This document shows positions 14,301-21,334 of a stretch of DNA of 25,493 nt, one piece after another. A model generated the notes under the pieces. It was given only the letters and a program-made list of their open reading frames with translations. It did no database searches and was not told the DNA's origin. The first letter of the stretch is position 1. Every line of letters starts with the position of its first letter. This DNA is from JAXDLW01 sp046262515. GTDB lineage: Bacteria > Chloroflexota > Dormibacteria > DASZGP01. The stretch is from positions 1 through 25,493 of the forward strand of contig JBHEMP010000110.1 in NCBI GenBank assembly GCA_046262515.1, in the 5' to 3' direction. A program made the translations under genes and the position numbers.

Positions 14301-15050
14301 ATGCTCTACGTCGCGGTACAGGCAGTCGTCCGGCTGGTGCTCGGAATATTCTTCCGTGTCGATGTGACGGGGCGCGAGAACGTTCCCGAAACGGGCTGCC
14401 TGGTGGTCAGCAACCACCTGTCGTGGACGGACACGATCTTCATCATGTATGCGCTGCCCAAAAGACCACGCACCTGGACCATGGCCAACGAGTCGACCGT
14501 CTTCAATACGCGTTTCAAGCGGTGGTTGATGCCCAGATTGTGTGTGTTCCCCATCCGCCGCAACCGAGGCATGCTGGACCAGCGGGCGGTGGACCGGGTC
14601 TACGGTCTGCTGGAATCCGGTCAGCGCGTACTGATCTTCCCGGAGGGGGCATACGGCCGCGACGGAGAACTGCGCCCCCTCAAGGATGGCGTCGGCTACT
14701 TCGCTCTCAACTCCGGCAAGCCCCTTCTACCTGTCTCCTTGCGCGGGACCGGGCGTCTGCGACCCTTCTCGCGCGTGACGGTTGATATCGGCGTCCCCTT
14801 CGTCCCTGACCCACCACGCGTGCTCGAACTGCGCCTTCGCGTCGCGGCAACCGTGGCGGCTGTGCGCACGCGCCTGGCCGACCTTGGACGCCGGGCAACC
14901 GCTGTCCGCGGCCGCCGCCTGCCCTTCCTCCGCTCAGCCGGGGGTGGCGAACCTGCCCGAATAAAACGAGACCAGGCCGAGGTACAGAATCGCCAACCCG
15001 ATCGCGACGGCGGCCACGCCGATGACGCCGATGAGCGCAGGACGCAGTGA
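14301..15050 (+). CDS. plsC: 1-acyl-sn-glycerol-3-phosphate acyltransferase (PlsC family)
   Basis: 249 residues. NHLSWTD (38-44) is the HX4D catalytic motif, FPEGAYGR (113-120) is the FPEG acyl-acceptor motif, and LLPVSLRGTGRL is the downstream PV motif. A hydrophobic N-terminus (VAVQAVVRLVLGIFF) would bind the inner membrane. It transfers an acyl group to lysophosphatidate in phospholipid synthesis, although the family also acylates other acceptors such as ornithine lipids. The SD AAAGGAGG is optimal. The last ~40 residues are basic and low-complexity and overlap the opposite-strand membrane-protein gene by 117 bp, so the functional domain probably ends near residue 210. It is divergent from the deacetylase. 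Confidence 0.88.
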   Translation: MLYVAVQAVVRLVLGIFFRVDVTGRENVPETGCLVVSNHLSWTDTIFIMYALPKRPRTWTMANESTVFNTRFKRWLMPRLCVFPIRRNRGMLDQRAVDRVYGLLESGQRVLIFPEGAYGRDGELRPLKDGVGYFALNSGKPLLPVSLRGTGRLRPFSRVTVDIGVPFVPDPPRVLELRLRVAATVAAVRTRLADLGRRATAVRGRRLPFLRSAGGGEPARIKRDQAEVQNRQPDRDGGHADDADERRTQ

Positions 15051-15245
15051 ACTGAACCGGTAGCCGGCGTACCGTCGAAAGGAGGCCCAGAAGATGGAGC
15101 CGAACGCCCCCGCCCGACCCAGGGACCGGACCGAGCGCGAGAGCAGGAGAAAGCCGATACCGACGAGCGCCACCCCTGCCAGGAGCGCGAGCGGGCCGAT
15201 AAGCCAGCTAACCCCGGCCGAGAGTACAACCTGCATCGGTGGCAC
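14934..15245 (-). CDS. Small hypothetical membrane protein
   Basis: 103 residues from GTG 15245, or 100 from ATG 15236. Two long hydrophobic regions (about 8-35, AGVSWLIGPLALLAGVALVGIGFLLL, and 68-92, PALIGVIGVAAVAIGLAILYLGL) flank a basic loop (SRSVRSLGRAGAFGSIFWASFRRYAGYR), giving two helices, possibly hairpins. I do not recognise a family. The balanced hydrophobic composition in a GC-rich region argues that it is real rather than a shadow of the plsC tail, which it overlaps by 117 bp in a tail-to-tail arrangement. No SD is visible. Confidence 0.6.
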   Translation of the reverse strand: MPPMQVVLSAGVSWLIGPLALLAGVALVGIGFLLLSRSVRSLGRAGAFGSIFWASFRRYAGYRFSSLRPALIGVIGVAAVAIGLAILYLGLVSFYSGRFATPG

Positions 15246-15289
15246 CGCCGTGCGCGGAGGGCCTGCGCGCCGGCTCTAGCGGGCTAACG

Positions 15290-15559
15290 TCAGCCGGGTG
15301 ACCGCCCGTCGAGGGCGTGCCGGACGACCTCCACGGCGCGTTGGGCGCGGGCCCGTCGCGTCGGCCCCTCGGCCACCCAGTTGGCCTCCTGGTCGCGGCG
15401 TTCCTGGGGCAGGCGGTGGAAGACCTCGGACGCGATCGCGCTGTCCGTGATGACGGCGGTGAGCTCCTCGGGAAGACGAGGTGCCCGTCGTCGCTCGACC
15501 GCCAGGCGGGGTCGCGATTCGGCGCCCGACTCGGACCTTTCCTGAGTGCCACGTGCCAT
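15290..15559 (-). CDS. YdeI/OmpD-associated-like small protein
   Basis: 89 residues. The C-terminal part, LPEELTAVITDSAIASEVFHRLPQERRDQEANWVAEGPTRRARAQRAVEVVRHAL, matches the pattern of the YdeI/OmpD-associated (bacteriocin-protection) C-terminal domain: LPxxLxxAL..D..A...F..L....r.....wi..Ak....R..Ri......l. The N-terminal third is polar and basic. The molecular function of this family is not well defined. ATG 15559 is preceded by TATCAT with a 6-nt gap (leaderless), and a 15-nt palindrome overlaps that hexamer. The gene is divergent from nrdJ across 311 nt. Confidence 0.68.
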   Translation of the reverse strand: MARGTQERSESGAESRPRLAVERRRAPRLPEELTAVITDSAIASEVFHRLPQERRDQEANWVAEGPTRRARAQRAVEVVRHALDGRSPG

Positions 15560-15565
15560 GTAGAA

Positions 15566-15571
15566 ATGATA
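15566..15571 (-). promoter_or_regulatory. Probable -10 of the YdeI-like gene
   Basis: Minus-strand TATCAT (5/6 match to TATAAT) lies 6 nt before the ATG, with no SD between, indicating a leaderless mRNA. Confidence 0.5.
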
Positions 15572-15582
15572 GCGGCGCTATC
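15568..15582. promoter_or_regulatory. Perfect palindrome, probable operator
   Basis: GATAGCG-G-CGCTATC is a perfect 7+1+7 inverted repeat overlapping the -10 of the minus-strand gene. A dimeric repressor bound here would block that promoter. No regulator gene is adjacent. Confidence 0.45.
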
Positions 15583-15646
15583 CCGGCTCGTGCACAGCAA
15601 ACTCCGCGGCGCTTCAAAAATGGCCATCCCATCACCGCGCCCGGCG

Positions 15647-15697
15647 GTGTCCACAGCTTGTCCACGCCCGTCGGGTGTTATGCCCTTGTTTTCCACC
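15647..15697 (+). promoter_or_regulatory. DnaA-box-like sites upstream of nrdJ
   Basis: GTGTCCACA (15647-15655) and TTGTCCACG (15658-15666) each match TTGTCCACA at 8 of 9 positions and are 11 bp apart in the same orientation. TTTTCCACC (15689-15697) matches TTATCCACA at 7 of 9 and overlaps the first NrdR-like box. DnaA control of ribonucleotide reductase is known in E. coli nrdAB. Confidence 0.4.
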
Positions 15698-15769
15698 AGA
15701 TATCGTGGTTTCCCCGCGACCACCCACCAGATGTTGACTTTTCGGCGCTCCGGGTACAAGATATCGAGG
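15693..15769 (+). promoter_or_regulatory. Triple NrdR-box-like array
   Basis: Three 16-mers resemble the NrdR consensus ACACWATATATWGTGT: CCACCAGATATCGTGG (15693-15708, 11/16), CCACCAGATGTTGACT (15724-15739, 10/16) and GTACAAGATATCGAGG (15754-15769, 10/16). Their centres are 31 and 30 bp apart, i.e. three helical turns, the usual spacing of paired NrdR boxes. The last two overlap the probable promoter, so NrdR with (d)ATP would repress nrdJ. Confidence 0.65.
15734..15762 (+). promoter_or_regulatory. Possible nrdJ promoter
   Basis: TTGACT (5/6 to TTGACA) is followed after 17 bp by CAAGAT (3/6 to TATAAT). The -35 lies in the second NrdR-like box and the -10 in the third. This predicts a leader of about 100 nt. 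Confidence 0.4.
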
Positions 15770-15813
15770 CCCTCCACCGACGAAGCGGACCGTGTGCCCG
15801 AGCGGGGTGATAG

Positions 15814-15855
15814 AGGACTAAAACGGGTCCAGGCAGCGTTGTATTTGGTAGTCCT
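15814..15855 (+). other. Inverted repeat in the nrdJ leader next to the SD
   Basis: AGGACTA (15814-15820) pairs perfectly with TAGTCCT (15849-15855). Three further A-T pairs are possible with a 2-nt bulge. The 3' arm ends 2 nt before the SD GGGAGGG (15858-15864), so folding could alter ribosome access. No riboswitch class is recognised. Confidence 0.3.
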
Positions 15856-15870
15856 TTGGGAGGGATTCAC

Positions 15871-18684
15871 GTGTCCAAGAGTCGCAGTATTTCGACCTCC
15901 GCGCCCGCTCTGACCGCGAACGGCGGTCTCAAGGTGGATCGCCGCTTCACGCGACCAGGCGTGCACCCGTTTGACGAGATCGAGTGGGAGTTGCGCTCCG
16001 CCACCATCACCAACGAGAAGGGTGAGGTTGTCTTCGAGCAGAAGGACGTCGAGATCCCCAAGGCCTGGTCACAGATGGCCACCAACGTCGTCGTGAGCAA
16101 GTACTTCCGCGGCCAGCTCGGGACCTCCCGGCGCGAGACCAGCGTGCGGCAGTTGATCGGCCGGGTCGTCGACACGATTACCGGCTGGGGACTACAGCAG
16201 GGGTACTTCGCATCGCCGGAGGACGGAGAAGCGTTCCGTCATGAACTGGCGTTCCTCTGCGTCACCCAGCGCATGGCGTTCAACAGCCCCGTCTGGTTCA
16301 ACGTCGGCGTCGAGGAGCGCCCCCAGGGATCGGCCTGTTTCATCAACTCGATCGAGGACACCATGGAGTCCATCCTGGGTCTCGCCAAGACCGAAGGGAT
16401 GCTCTTCAAGTACGGCTCCGGGGCGGGTGTCAACCTCTCGGCGCTGCGTGGCTCGATGGAGAAGCTGAAGCACGGCGGAACCGCCAGCGGGCCGGTCAGC
16501 TTCATGAAGGGTTTTGACGCCTTTGCGGGCGCCATCAAGTCGGGTGGTGCGACGCGCCGTGCGGCCAAGATGGTCATCCTCAACGTTGACCACCCGGACA
16601 TCGAGGAATTCATCAACTGCAAGGTCAAGGAGGAGAAAAAGGCCTGGGCGCTGATTGACGCCGGCTATGACGGCTCCTACACCGGCGAGGCTTACGGCTC
16701 AGTGTTCTTCCAGAACTCCAACAACTCCATCCGCGTTTCTGATGAGTTCATGCAGGCGGTCGAGAACGACAGCGACTGGCACACCCTCACCGTCACCGAG
16801 CGGAAGCCGCTGAAGACGTTCCGTGCGCGTGAGTTGATGCGTCAGATCTCCGACGCGGCGTGGGTCTGCGGTGACCCCGGAATGCAGTACGACACCATCA
16901 TCCAGGACTGGAACTGCGTTGCCAACACTGCCCGCATCAACGCCACCAACCCGTGCTCGGAGTTCGTCTTCATCGATGACACCGCCTGCAACCTGGCGTC
17001 CCTGAACCTGATGAAGTTCATCGACGAGAATGGCGCCTTTTTGAGCGATGACTTCAAGCACGCGGTGCGTATCACCATCACCGCCCAGGAGATGATCGTT
17101 CCCAACGCCTCATACCCGACGCCGAAGATCGGCGAGAACTCACTCAAGCTGCGCCCCCTGGGGCTGGGCTTTGCCAACCTTGGCGCCCTCCTGATGTCGG
17201 AGGGTCTGCCCTACGACAGCGACGAGGGTCGTGCCTACGGGGGAGCGATCACCTCCCTCATGACTGCCGAGGCGTACGCCCAGTCCGCTCGCATCGCCGC
17301 GGCCTGCGGAGGACCGTTCGAACTCTTCGCCGAGAACCGCGAGCCAATGTTGCGAGTCATGAACAAGCACATGGCCGCCTCGTACAGCATCGATCGCAAG
17401 GTCTCCAAGGATGCCCCCATCGACGCCGCCTGCGAGGCATGGGAGGAAGCGGTTGCCCTGGGCGTGAAGCACGGCTACCGCAACGCCCAGGCGACCGTGC
17501 TGGCTCCGACGGGCACGATCGCGTTCATGATGGATTGCGACACCACCGGCGTCGAGCCGGACATCGCTCTGGTCAAGTACAAGAAGCTGGTCGGTGGCGG
17601 GCTCCTCAAGATCGTCAACGGGACTGTTCCGCGCGCGCTCAACAAGCTCGGCTATACGCCCGGCGAGGTGGACGACATCATCACCTTCATTGCCGATAAC
17701 GACACCATCGAGGGGGCGCCGCAACTGCGACCCGAGGACCTTCCGGTCTTCGACTGCGCCTTCAAGCCCGCCAGGGGAGAGCGCTCCATCCATTACATGG
17801 GGCATTTGAAGATGGTGGCGGGGGCGCAGCCGTTCATCTCCGGTTCGATCAGCAAGACCATCAACCTGCCCGAACTGGCGACCGTCGAGGACATCGAGCA
17901 GGCCTACATCGATGGCTGGAAGATGGGCCTCAAGTGCATCTCGGTGTACCGCGACAACTGCAAGCGCAGCCAGCCGCTGAACACCAGGCTGGATGAGAAA
18001 AAGCCGGATCGCGTCGAGGTCGTGACCCGCGTGCCCAAGCGCAGCAAGCTCCCCGACGAGCGCCAGTCGATCACGCACAAGTTCGACATCCAGGGCCATG
18101 AGGGTTACATCACGGTCTCGATGTTCGAGGACGGGACGCCCGGTGAGATCTTCGTCAAGATGGCCAAGGAGGGATCGACTCTCTCGGGCATGATGGACAG
18201 CTTCGCCATCATGGTGTCGCTGTCGCTGCAGTACGGGGTACCGCTGGAGGCGCTGGTCTCCAAGTTCTCGCATGTGCGGTTCGAGCCGAGCGGCTACACC
18301 TCCAACCCGGAGATCCCCATCGCCAAGTCGATCGTGGATTACATCTTCCGCTGGCTGGCCTCCAAGTTCTATGACGACGAGGGCAAGGAGGCAATCGGCC
18401 TGATCCGGCGCGAGCCGAAGCCGGTGGCCGCGGCGGTTGAGACGCCCAAGCCGGCACCTGCCCCCAGGCCTGTCAAGGCACCGGTCGCGAAACCGGACGT
18501 CTCATCCGGGTCGGACTCAGGGGACGAGTTGCGCGTCCTCGCCGCGGGTGTCGGCGGTGTCCAGGCCAAGGTGACGGTGTCTCTCACCGACAGCATGACC
18601 TGCTCCGACTGTGGCGCGATCATGGTCCGCGCCGGGGCGTGCTACAAGTGCCTCAACTGCGGCAGCACCAGCGGGTGCGGCTGA
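15871..18684 (+). CDS. nrdJ: Vitamin B12-dependent (class II) ribonucleoside-diphosphate reductase
   Basis: 937 residues from GTG 15871, chosen because GGGAGGG lies 7 nt upstream; a TTG at 15856 is inside that SD. The barrel domain has FNSPVWFNVG, QGSACFINSIEDTMESILGLAKTEGMLFKYGSGAGVNLS and GGATRRAAKMVILNVDHPDIEEFI. The active-site segment NPCSEFVFIDDTACNLASLNLMKF and then APTGTIAFMMDCDTTGVEPD follow, with CKRSQPL after them. A TSCPQ-type domain is visible (about 725-850, HKFDIQGHEGYITVSMFEDGTPGEIFVKMAKEGSTLSG). A Pro/Ala linker leads to a zinc-ribbon tail, CSDCGAIMVRAGACYKCLNCGSTSGCG, whose cysteines probably bind zinc and re-reduce the active site. With adenosylcobalamin it makes dNDPs regardless of oxygen. 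Upstream NrdR-like and DnaA-like boxes fit control by dNTP level and the replication cycle. Confidence 0.97.
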   Translation: MSKSRSISTSAPALTANGGLKVDRRFTRPGVHPFDEIEWELRSATITNEKGEVVFEQKDVEIPKAWSQMATNVVVSKYFRGQLGTSRRETSVRQLIGRVVDTITGWGLQQGYFASPEDGEAFRHELAFLCVTQRMAFNSPVWFNVGVEERPQGSACFINSIEDTMESILGLAKTEGMLFKYGSGAGVNLSALRGSMEKLKHGGTASGPVSFMKGFDAFAGAIKSGGATRRAAKMVILNVDHPDIEEFINCKVKEEKKAWALIDAGYDGSYTGEAYGSVFFQNSNNSIRVSDEFMQAVENDSDWHTLTVTERKPLKTFRARELMRQISDAAWVCGDPGMQYDTIIQDWNCVANTARINATNPCSEFVFIDDTACNLASLNLMKFIDENGAFLSDDFKHAVRITITAQEMIVPNASYPTPKIGENSLKLRPLGLGFANLGALLMSEGLPYDSDEGRAYGGAITSLMTAEAYAQSARIAAACGGPFELFAENREPMLRVMNKHMAASYSIDRKVSKDAPIDAACEAWEEAVALGVKHGYRNAQATVLAPTGTIAFMMDCDTTGVEPDIALVKYKKLVGGGLLKIVNGTVPRALNKLGYTPGEVDDIITFIADNDTIEGAPQLRPEDLPVFDCAFKPARGERSIHYMGHLKMVAGAQPFISGSISKTINLPELATVEDIEQAYIDGWKMGLKCISVYRDNCKRSQPLNTRLDEKKPDRVEVVTRVPKRSKLPDERQSITHKFDIQGHEGYITVSMFEDGTPGEIFVKMAKEGSTLSGMMDSFAIMVSLSLQYGVPLEALVSKFSHVRFEPSGYTSNPEIPIAKSIVDYIFRWLASKFYDDEGKEAIGLIRREPKPVAAAVETPKPAPAPRPVKAPVAKPDVSSGSDSGDELRVLAAGVGGVQAKVTVSLTDSMTCSDCGAIMVRAGACYKCLNCGSTSGCG

Positions 18685-18700
18685 GAGCCAGAACGCTGAT

Positions 18701-18723
18701 GCGGGCGGCGCTTTGCCGCCCGC
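18701..18723 (+). terminator. Strong hairpin after nrdJ
   Basis: GCGGGCGGC-GCTTT-GCCGCCCGC is a perfect 9-bp stem with a 5-nt loop, starting 17 nt after the nrdJ stop. No T-run follows; the TACAAT -10 of the next gene begins 1 nt later. It may be a U-less terminator. Confidence 0.5.
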
Positions 18724-18724
18724 C

Positions 18725-18730
18725 TACAAT
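18725..18730 (+). promoter_or_regulatory. Probable -10 of the leaderless gene at 18737
   Basis: TACAAT (5/6 to TATAAT) lies exactly 6 nt before ATG 18737, with no SD between. Confidence 0.55.
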
Positions 18731-18736
18731 GCGCGC

Positions 18737-19363
18737 ATGCACACATCTCCGGCCGCGGGACTCACGGGGGTGGTGTCGATCCTCGGCGACGAGGCGCTGC
18801 GCCGCGGCACCGGCGCCATCGAGATCGATGGGCAGGAGGCCATATACGTGGTCTTCGGTCACCCCCTGCACGCCGTCTGCGCAGGCACCTCCGGGGTGGC
18901 GGCCATCGACGCGCTGGCCCGGCTGCTCCTGGAACAGCCCGGGCTTGAGGCGCGCTGGATTGCCGGCAGGACCGCTGCCAACCTCCACAGCCTGGCCCCC
19001 TCCGACCTGGTGCTGGACCGGCTGCGCGGATACGCGCAGGCCGCCATCCCGGCGGTCGACCACGACGAGTCGGCCGGCTCGCCCGTGGGCGATCTTCACC
19101 TTCGCCGGCTGGCCGCGGTCGATGCTGCCGGGGCTTCCGAGTGGGATGCCCTCGTCGACGAGCTCTGCGCCACGTTTGAGGGCCGCCTCCACCGCCACGC
19201 CCAGCCGCTGACGGATTCCCTCAGGGGCGCGCCCCGGAACGCGGAAGGACTGCTCGTGGCACTGCGCAGTGCGCGGTCACGGACCATCCGCGCCGTCTCC
19301 TCCACCGACGTGGCCTCCCTGCTGGCGGACGCCGAGGAAAGGGTGTCTCAGACGCTAAAATGA
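18737..19363 (+). CDS. Uncharacterised protein, weakly DUF4388-like
   Basis: 208 residues from ATG 18737. An in-frame upstream extension to 18611 would run through the nrdJ tail and is rejected. The first 70 residues (GLTGVVSILGDEALRRGTGAIEIDGQEAIYVVFGHPLHAVCAGTSGVAAIDALARLLLEQ) have the rhythm of DUF4388-type domains: small protein-fused or signalling domains with GxIxfxxGxxxxAxxxxxxGxxAxxxLL. This resemblance is weak. The rest is helical and polar with no signal peptide or membrane helix. Its TGA overlaps the ATG of the HD-GYP gene (ATGA at 19360-19363), so it is probably translationally coupled and may belong to the same signalling unit. Confidence 0.72.
   Translation: MHTSPAAGLTGVVSILGDEALRRGTGAIEIDGQEAIYVVFGHPLHAVCAGTSGVAAIDALARLLLEQPGLEARWIAGRTAANLHSLAPSDLVLDRLRGYAQAAIPAVDHDESAGSPVGDLHLRRLAAVDAAGASEWDALVDELCATFEGRLHRHAQPLTDSLRGAPRNAEGLLVALRSARSRTIRAVSSTDVASLLADAEERVSQTLK
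19356..19361 (+). promoter_or_regulatory. Possible internal -10 for the HD-GYP gene
   Basis: TAAAAT overlaps the ATG at 19360 and lies 7 nt before an in-frame TTG at 19369. A leaderless transcript would therefore start the protein at the TTG, three residues shorter. Confidence 0.3.
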
Positions 19364-21273
19364 ACCCCTTGCAGGCGGAGAGAAAGGTCCGCCGGGGTGA
19401 GCTGGAAATGGATCCGGAAGAGCGCGAGTATCGCTGGGCCCGGCTCACGGCTGTGAGCGCGGTGATTCGCGGTGCCCTGGCCTGCGCGCCGGCAGCCATG
19501 GTGATCGGTTTCGCCCTGGTCATCCTGCGCGAGATGCGGGTGGGCCGTGGCCGGGTCGATGTCCTGACGTGGCTGCTGCTGACGGCGGCGTTCACGCTGG
19601 GGGTGCTGCTGGCGTTCGAGGCCCTGGCCAGCCGCGTTCGCACCCTCGCGTGCCTCCTGGACATCTCGATGGAGTTCGCCTACCACCCGCCCTCACGGTT
19701 CAGCGTGGCGATGGGGTCGCCGTACAACGTCGAGCTCACAAACGAACTTGAGGGAGTGCGTGCCCTTCTCCGCCAGAAGCGTCGTGGCGGCGCCGATGCG
19801 GAGGGCGCCGACGCGCCCCTTGATCGTGTTGAGAGCATCCTCACGTTGGCAGCCATCACCGGGACCCTCGAACCGGGCACCCGGCGGCACTCTCGCCGCG
19901 TGGCCGAGCTCGCCGACAGGATCGGCGTCGACATGGGCCTGGATCGCGAACGCCGACGCTGGTTGCGGTGGGCGGCGCTGCTCCACGATATCGGCAAGCT
20001 CACCGTCCCGGAGCAGGTCCTGCACAAGCCGAGCCGCCTGAGCGCGGCCGAGACAGAGGTCGTTCGCGAGCACGTGACCAGCGGAGCGCGGATCATCCGT
20101 CCCCTGATCCCGCTGCTTGGTCCCTGGGCGCAGGCCGTGGGAGAGCATCATGAGAGATGGGACGGAGGCGGCTATCCCCTTGGGCTCCGAGCCGAGGAGA
20201 TATCCCTCGCCGGGCGCATCGTGGCGGTGGCGGACACGTACGCGACCATGACGGGCGGCCGCATTTACCAACGTCGGACGACTCCCGCCGCCGCCCTGGC
20301 GGAGGTGCGTGCCCAGGCCGGGCGGCAGTTTGACCCTGAGGTGGTGGAGGTCTTTGCGGCCGGCTGGAAACGGCGACGGTCGCCTCGGGTCGTGGGCCGC
20401 CTTCCGCACGCGCTGATGGCGGCGATGTCGGCGGCGGCATCGTCCATAGGGCTGCCTGCTGGTTCGGCCGCGGCCGCCCTGGGCCTGGTCGGGGCTGTGG
20501 CCGCCGTGGCTGTGACGGCCCCCGCCGTCGCGCGTGCGCTGCCGGCTGCGCCGGCCGGAGCCCTCGGTCGGGGGGTGGAACAGGCTCTCGGCACCCTGCC
20601 GGCACCGTACGCCGTCCCGAGCGATTCTCCATCCCCGGCCCCACCGCCCGCCGCAGTGGTCCCGCGCCTGCAGCCCAGCACACCGAAGCCCGCCATCGCC
20701 TTGAACTCCCCGGTCGCACCTCGCCCGCTACCTCCGACTGTCCTCCTGGGGACGGCGAACGATGCCATTGAAGGGCTGGCCTGGGCCATTGAGGGAACGG
20801 TCACCCCGGCGGGCTCCGCTGACAGCGTCCGCGCCATCTTCGGCGACGGTTCGGCCGCCCAGGTGGTGCCGGTGACCAACGGCGCTTTTCGGCTGGCCCA
20901 CGTGTACGTGACCGAGGGCCAGTATCCCCTGTCCGTCGAAGTCCAGGGGCCCGCTGGGACAGGCGCCGCCGCGCGGACGATCGGTGTGGGCGATTACCCG
21001 GCGCAGCTTTACCTGCCGAACCAGGCCCAGGCGGACAATGGGAATGTTTCACTCACCGGCAACCTCATCGATCCCAGCACTGATGTGTCGAGTGCCACCG
21101 TCGACTATGGAGACGGAGCCGGGGCGCAGGCCCTGACCATCACCGACCGGTCGTTCAGCCTGGCCCACACATATGTCGCGGGGACATACCAGATAAGCGT
21201 GGTCGTTCGTGACGACGACGGCCTGGTGAACCGGGCCACTGTGAGCGTGTCCGTGGCTCAGCCCACTTCCTGA
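19360..21273 (+). CDS. Membrane HD-GYP phosphodiesterase fused to two PKD domains
   Basis: 637 residues. Two transmembrane helices (about 42-57 and 69-90) precede a cytoplasmic HD-GYP domain (about 155-340) with RHSRRVAEL, LLHDIGKLTVP (HD at 209-210), VREHV, GEHHERWDGGGYPLGL (HH at 263-264, GYP at 271-273) and VAVADTYATMT. All HD metal ligands and the GYP motif are kept, so c-di-GMP hydrolysis is expected. A further Ala-rich hydrophobic segment (366-395) and a Pro-rich linker (412-460) lead to two PKD-like beta-sandwiches, each with the signature GDG...H.Y (FGDG 494-497 with AHVY; YGDG 583-586 with AHTY). If the third segment spans the membrane, the PKD part is outside. It could link an extracellular glycan or protein contact to c-di-GMP. 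Start ATG 19360 is ATGA-coupled to the previous gene; TTG 19369 is an alternative. Confidence 0.92.
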   Translation: MNPLQAERKVRRGELEMDPEEREYRWARLTAVSAVIRGALACAPAAMVIGFALVILREMRVGRGRVDVLTWLLLTAAFTLGVLLAFEALASRVRTLACLLDISMEFAYHPPSRFSVAMGSPYNVELTNELEGVRALLRQKRRGGADAEGADAPLDRVESILTLAAITGTLEPGTRRHSRRVAELADRIGVDMGLDRERRRWLRWAALLHDIGKLTVPEQVLHKPSRLSAAETEVVREHVTSGARIIRPLIPLLGPWAQAVGEHHERWDGGGYPLGLRAEEISLAGRIVAVADTYATMTGGRIYQRRTTPAAALAEVRAQAGRQFDPEVVEVFAAGWKRRRSPRVVGRLPHALMAAMSAAASSIGLPAGSAAAALGLVGAVAAVAVTAPAVARALPAAPAGALGRGVEQALGTLPAPYAVPSDSPSPAPPPAAVVPRLQPSTPKPAIALNSPVAPRPLPPTVLLGTANDAIEGLAWAIEGTVTPAGSADSVRAIFGDGSAAQVVPVTNGAFRLAHVYVTEGQYPLSVEVQGPAGTGAAARTIGVGDYPAQLYLPNQAQADNGNVSLTGNLIDPSTDVSSATVDYGDGAGAQALTITDRSFSLAHTYVAGTYQISVVVRDDDGLVNRATVSVSVAQPTS

Positions 21274-21334
21274 ATCCCGAGCGAGGGTCAACTCCGCCAC
21301 CCCAGGACCGGCTCCGATAGCGCTTAATAGGCCA

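Larger units (their letters stand above)
15560..15870. other. Regulatory intergenic region between the YdeI-like gene and nrdJ
   Basis: This 311-nt region lacks a credible gene but is rich in sites: the palindrome (15568-15582), DnaA-box-like sites (15647-15697), three NrdR-box-like 16-mers (15693-15769) and a leader hairpin (15814-15855). I looked for cobalamin-riboswitch (B12-box) sequence and found none. Confidence 0.6.

Noticed and set aside
15560..15870. Cobalamin riboswitch upstream of nrdJ
   Set aside because: No B12-box-like sequence or multi-stem architecture was found by eye.
15208..15966. 252-codon minus-strand ORF across the nrdJ promoter region
   Set aside because: It runs through the regulatory sites and through the nrdJ start and two other genes out of frame, with no recognisable domain.
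17140..18273. 377-codon minus-strand ORF inside nrdJ
   Set aside because: Antisense shadow of a clearly conserved enzyme with low-complexity charged sequence.
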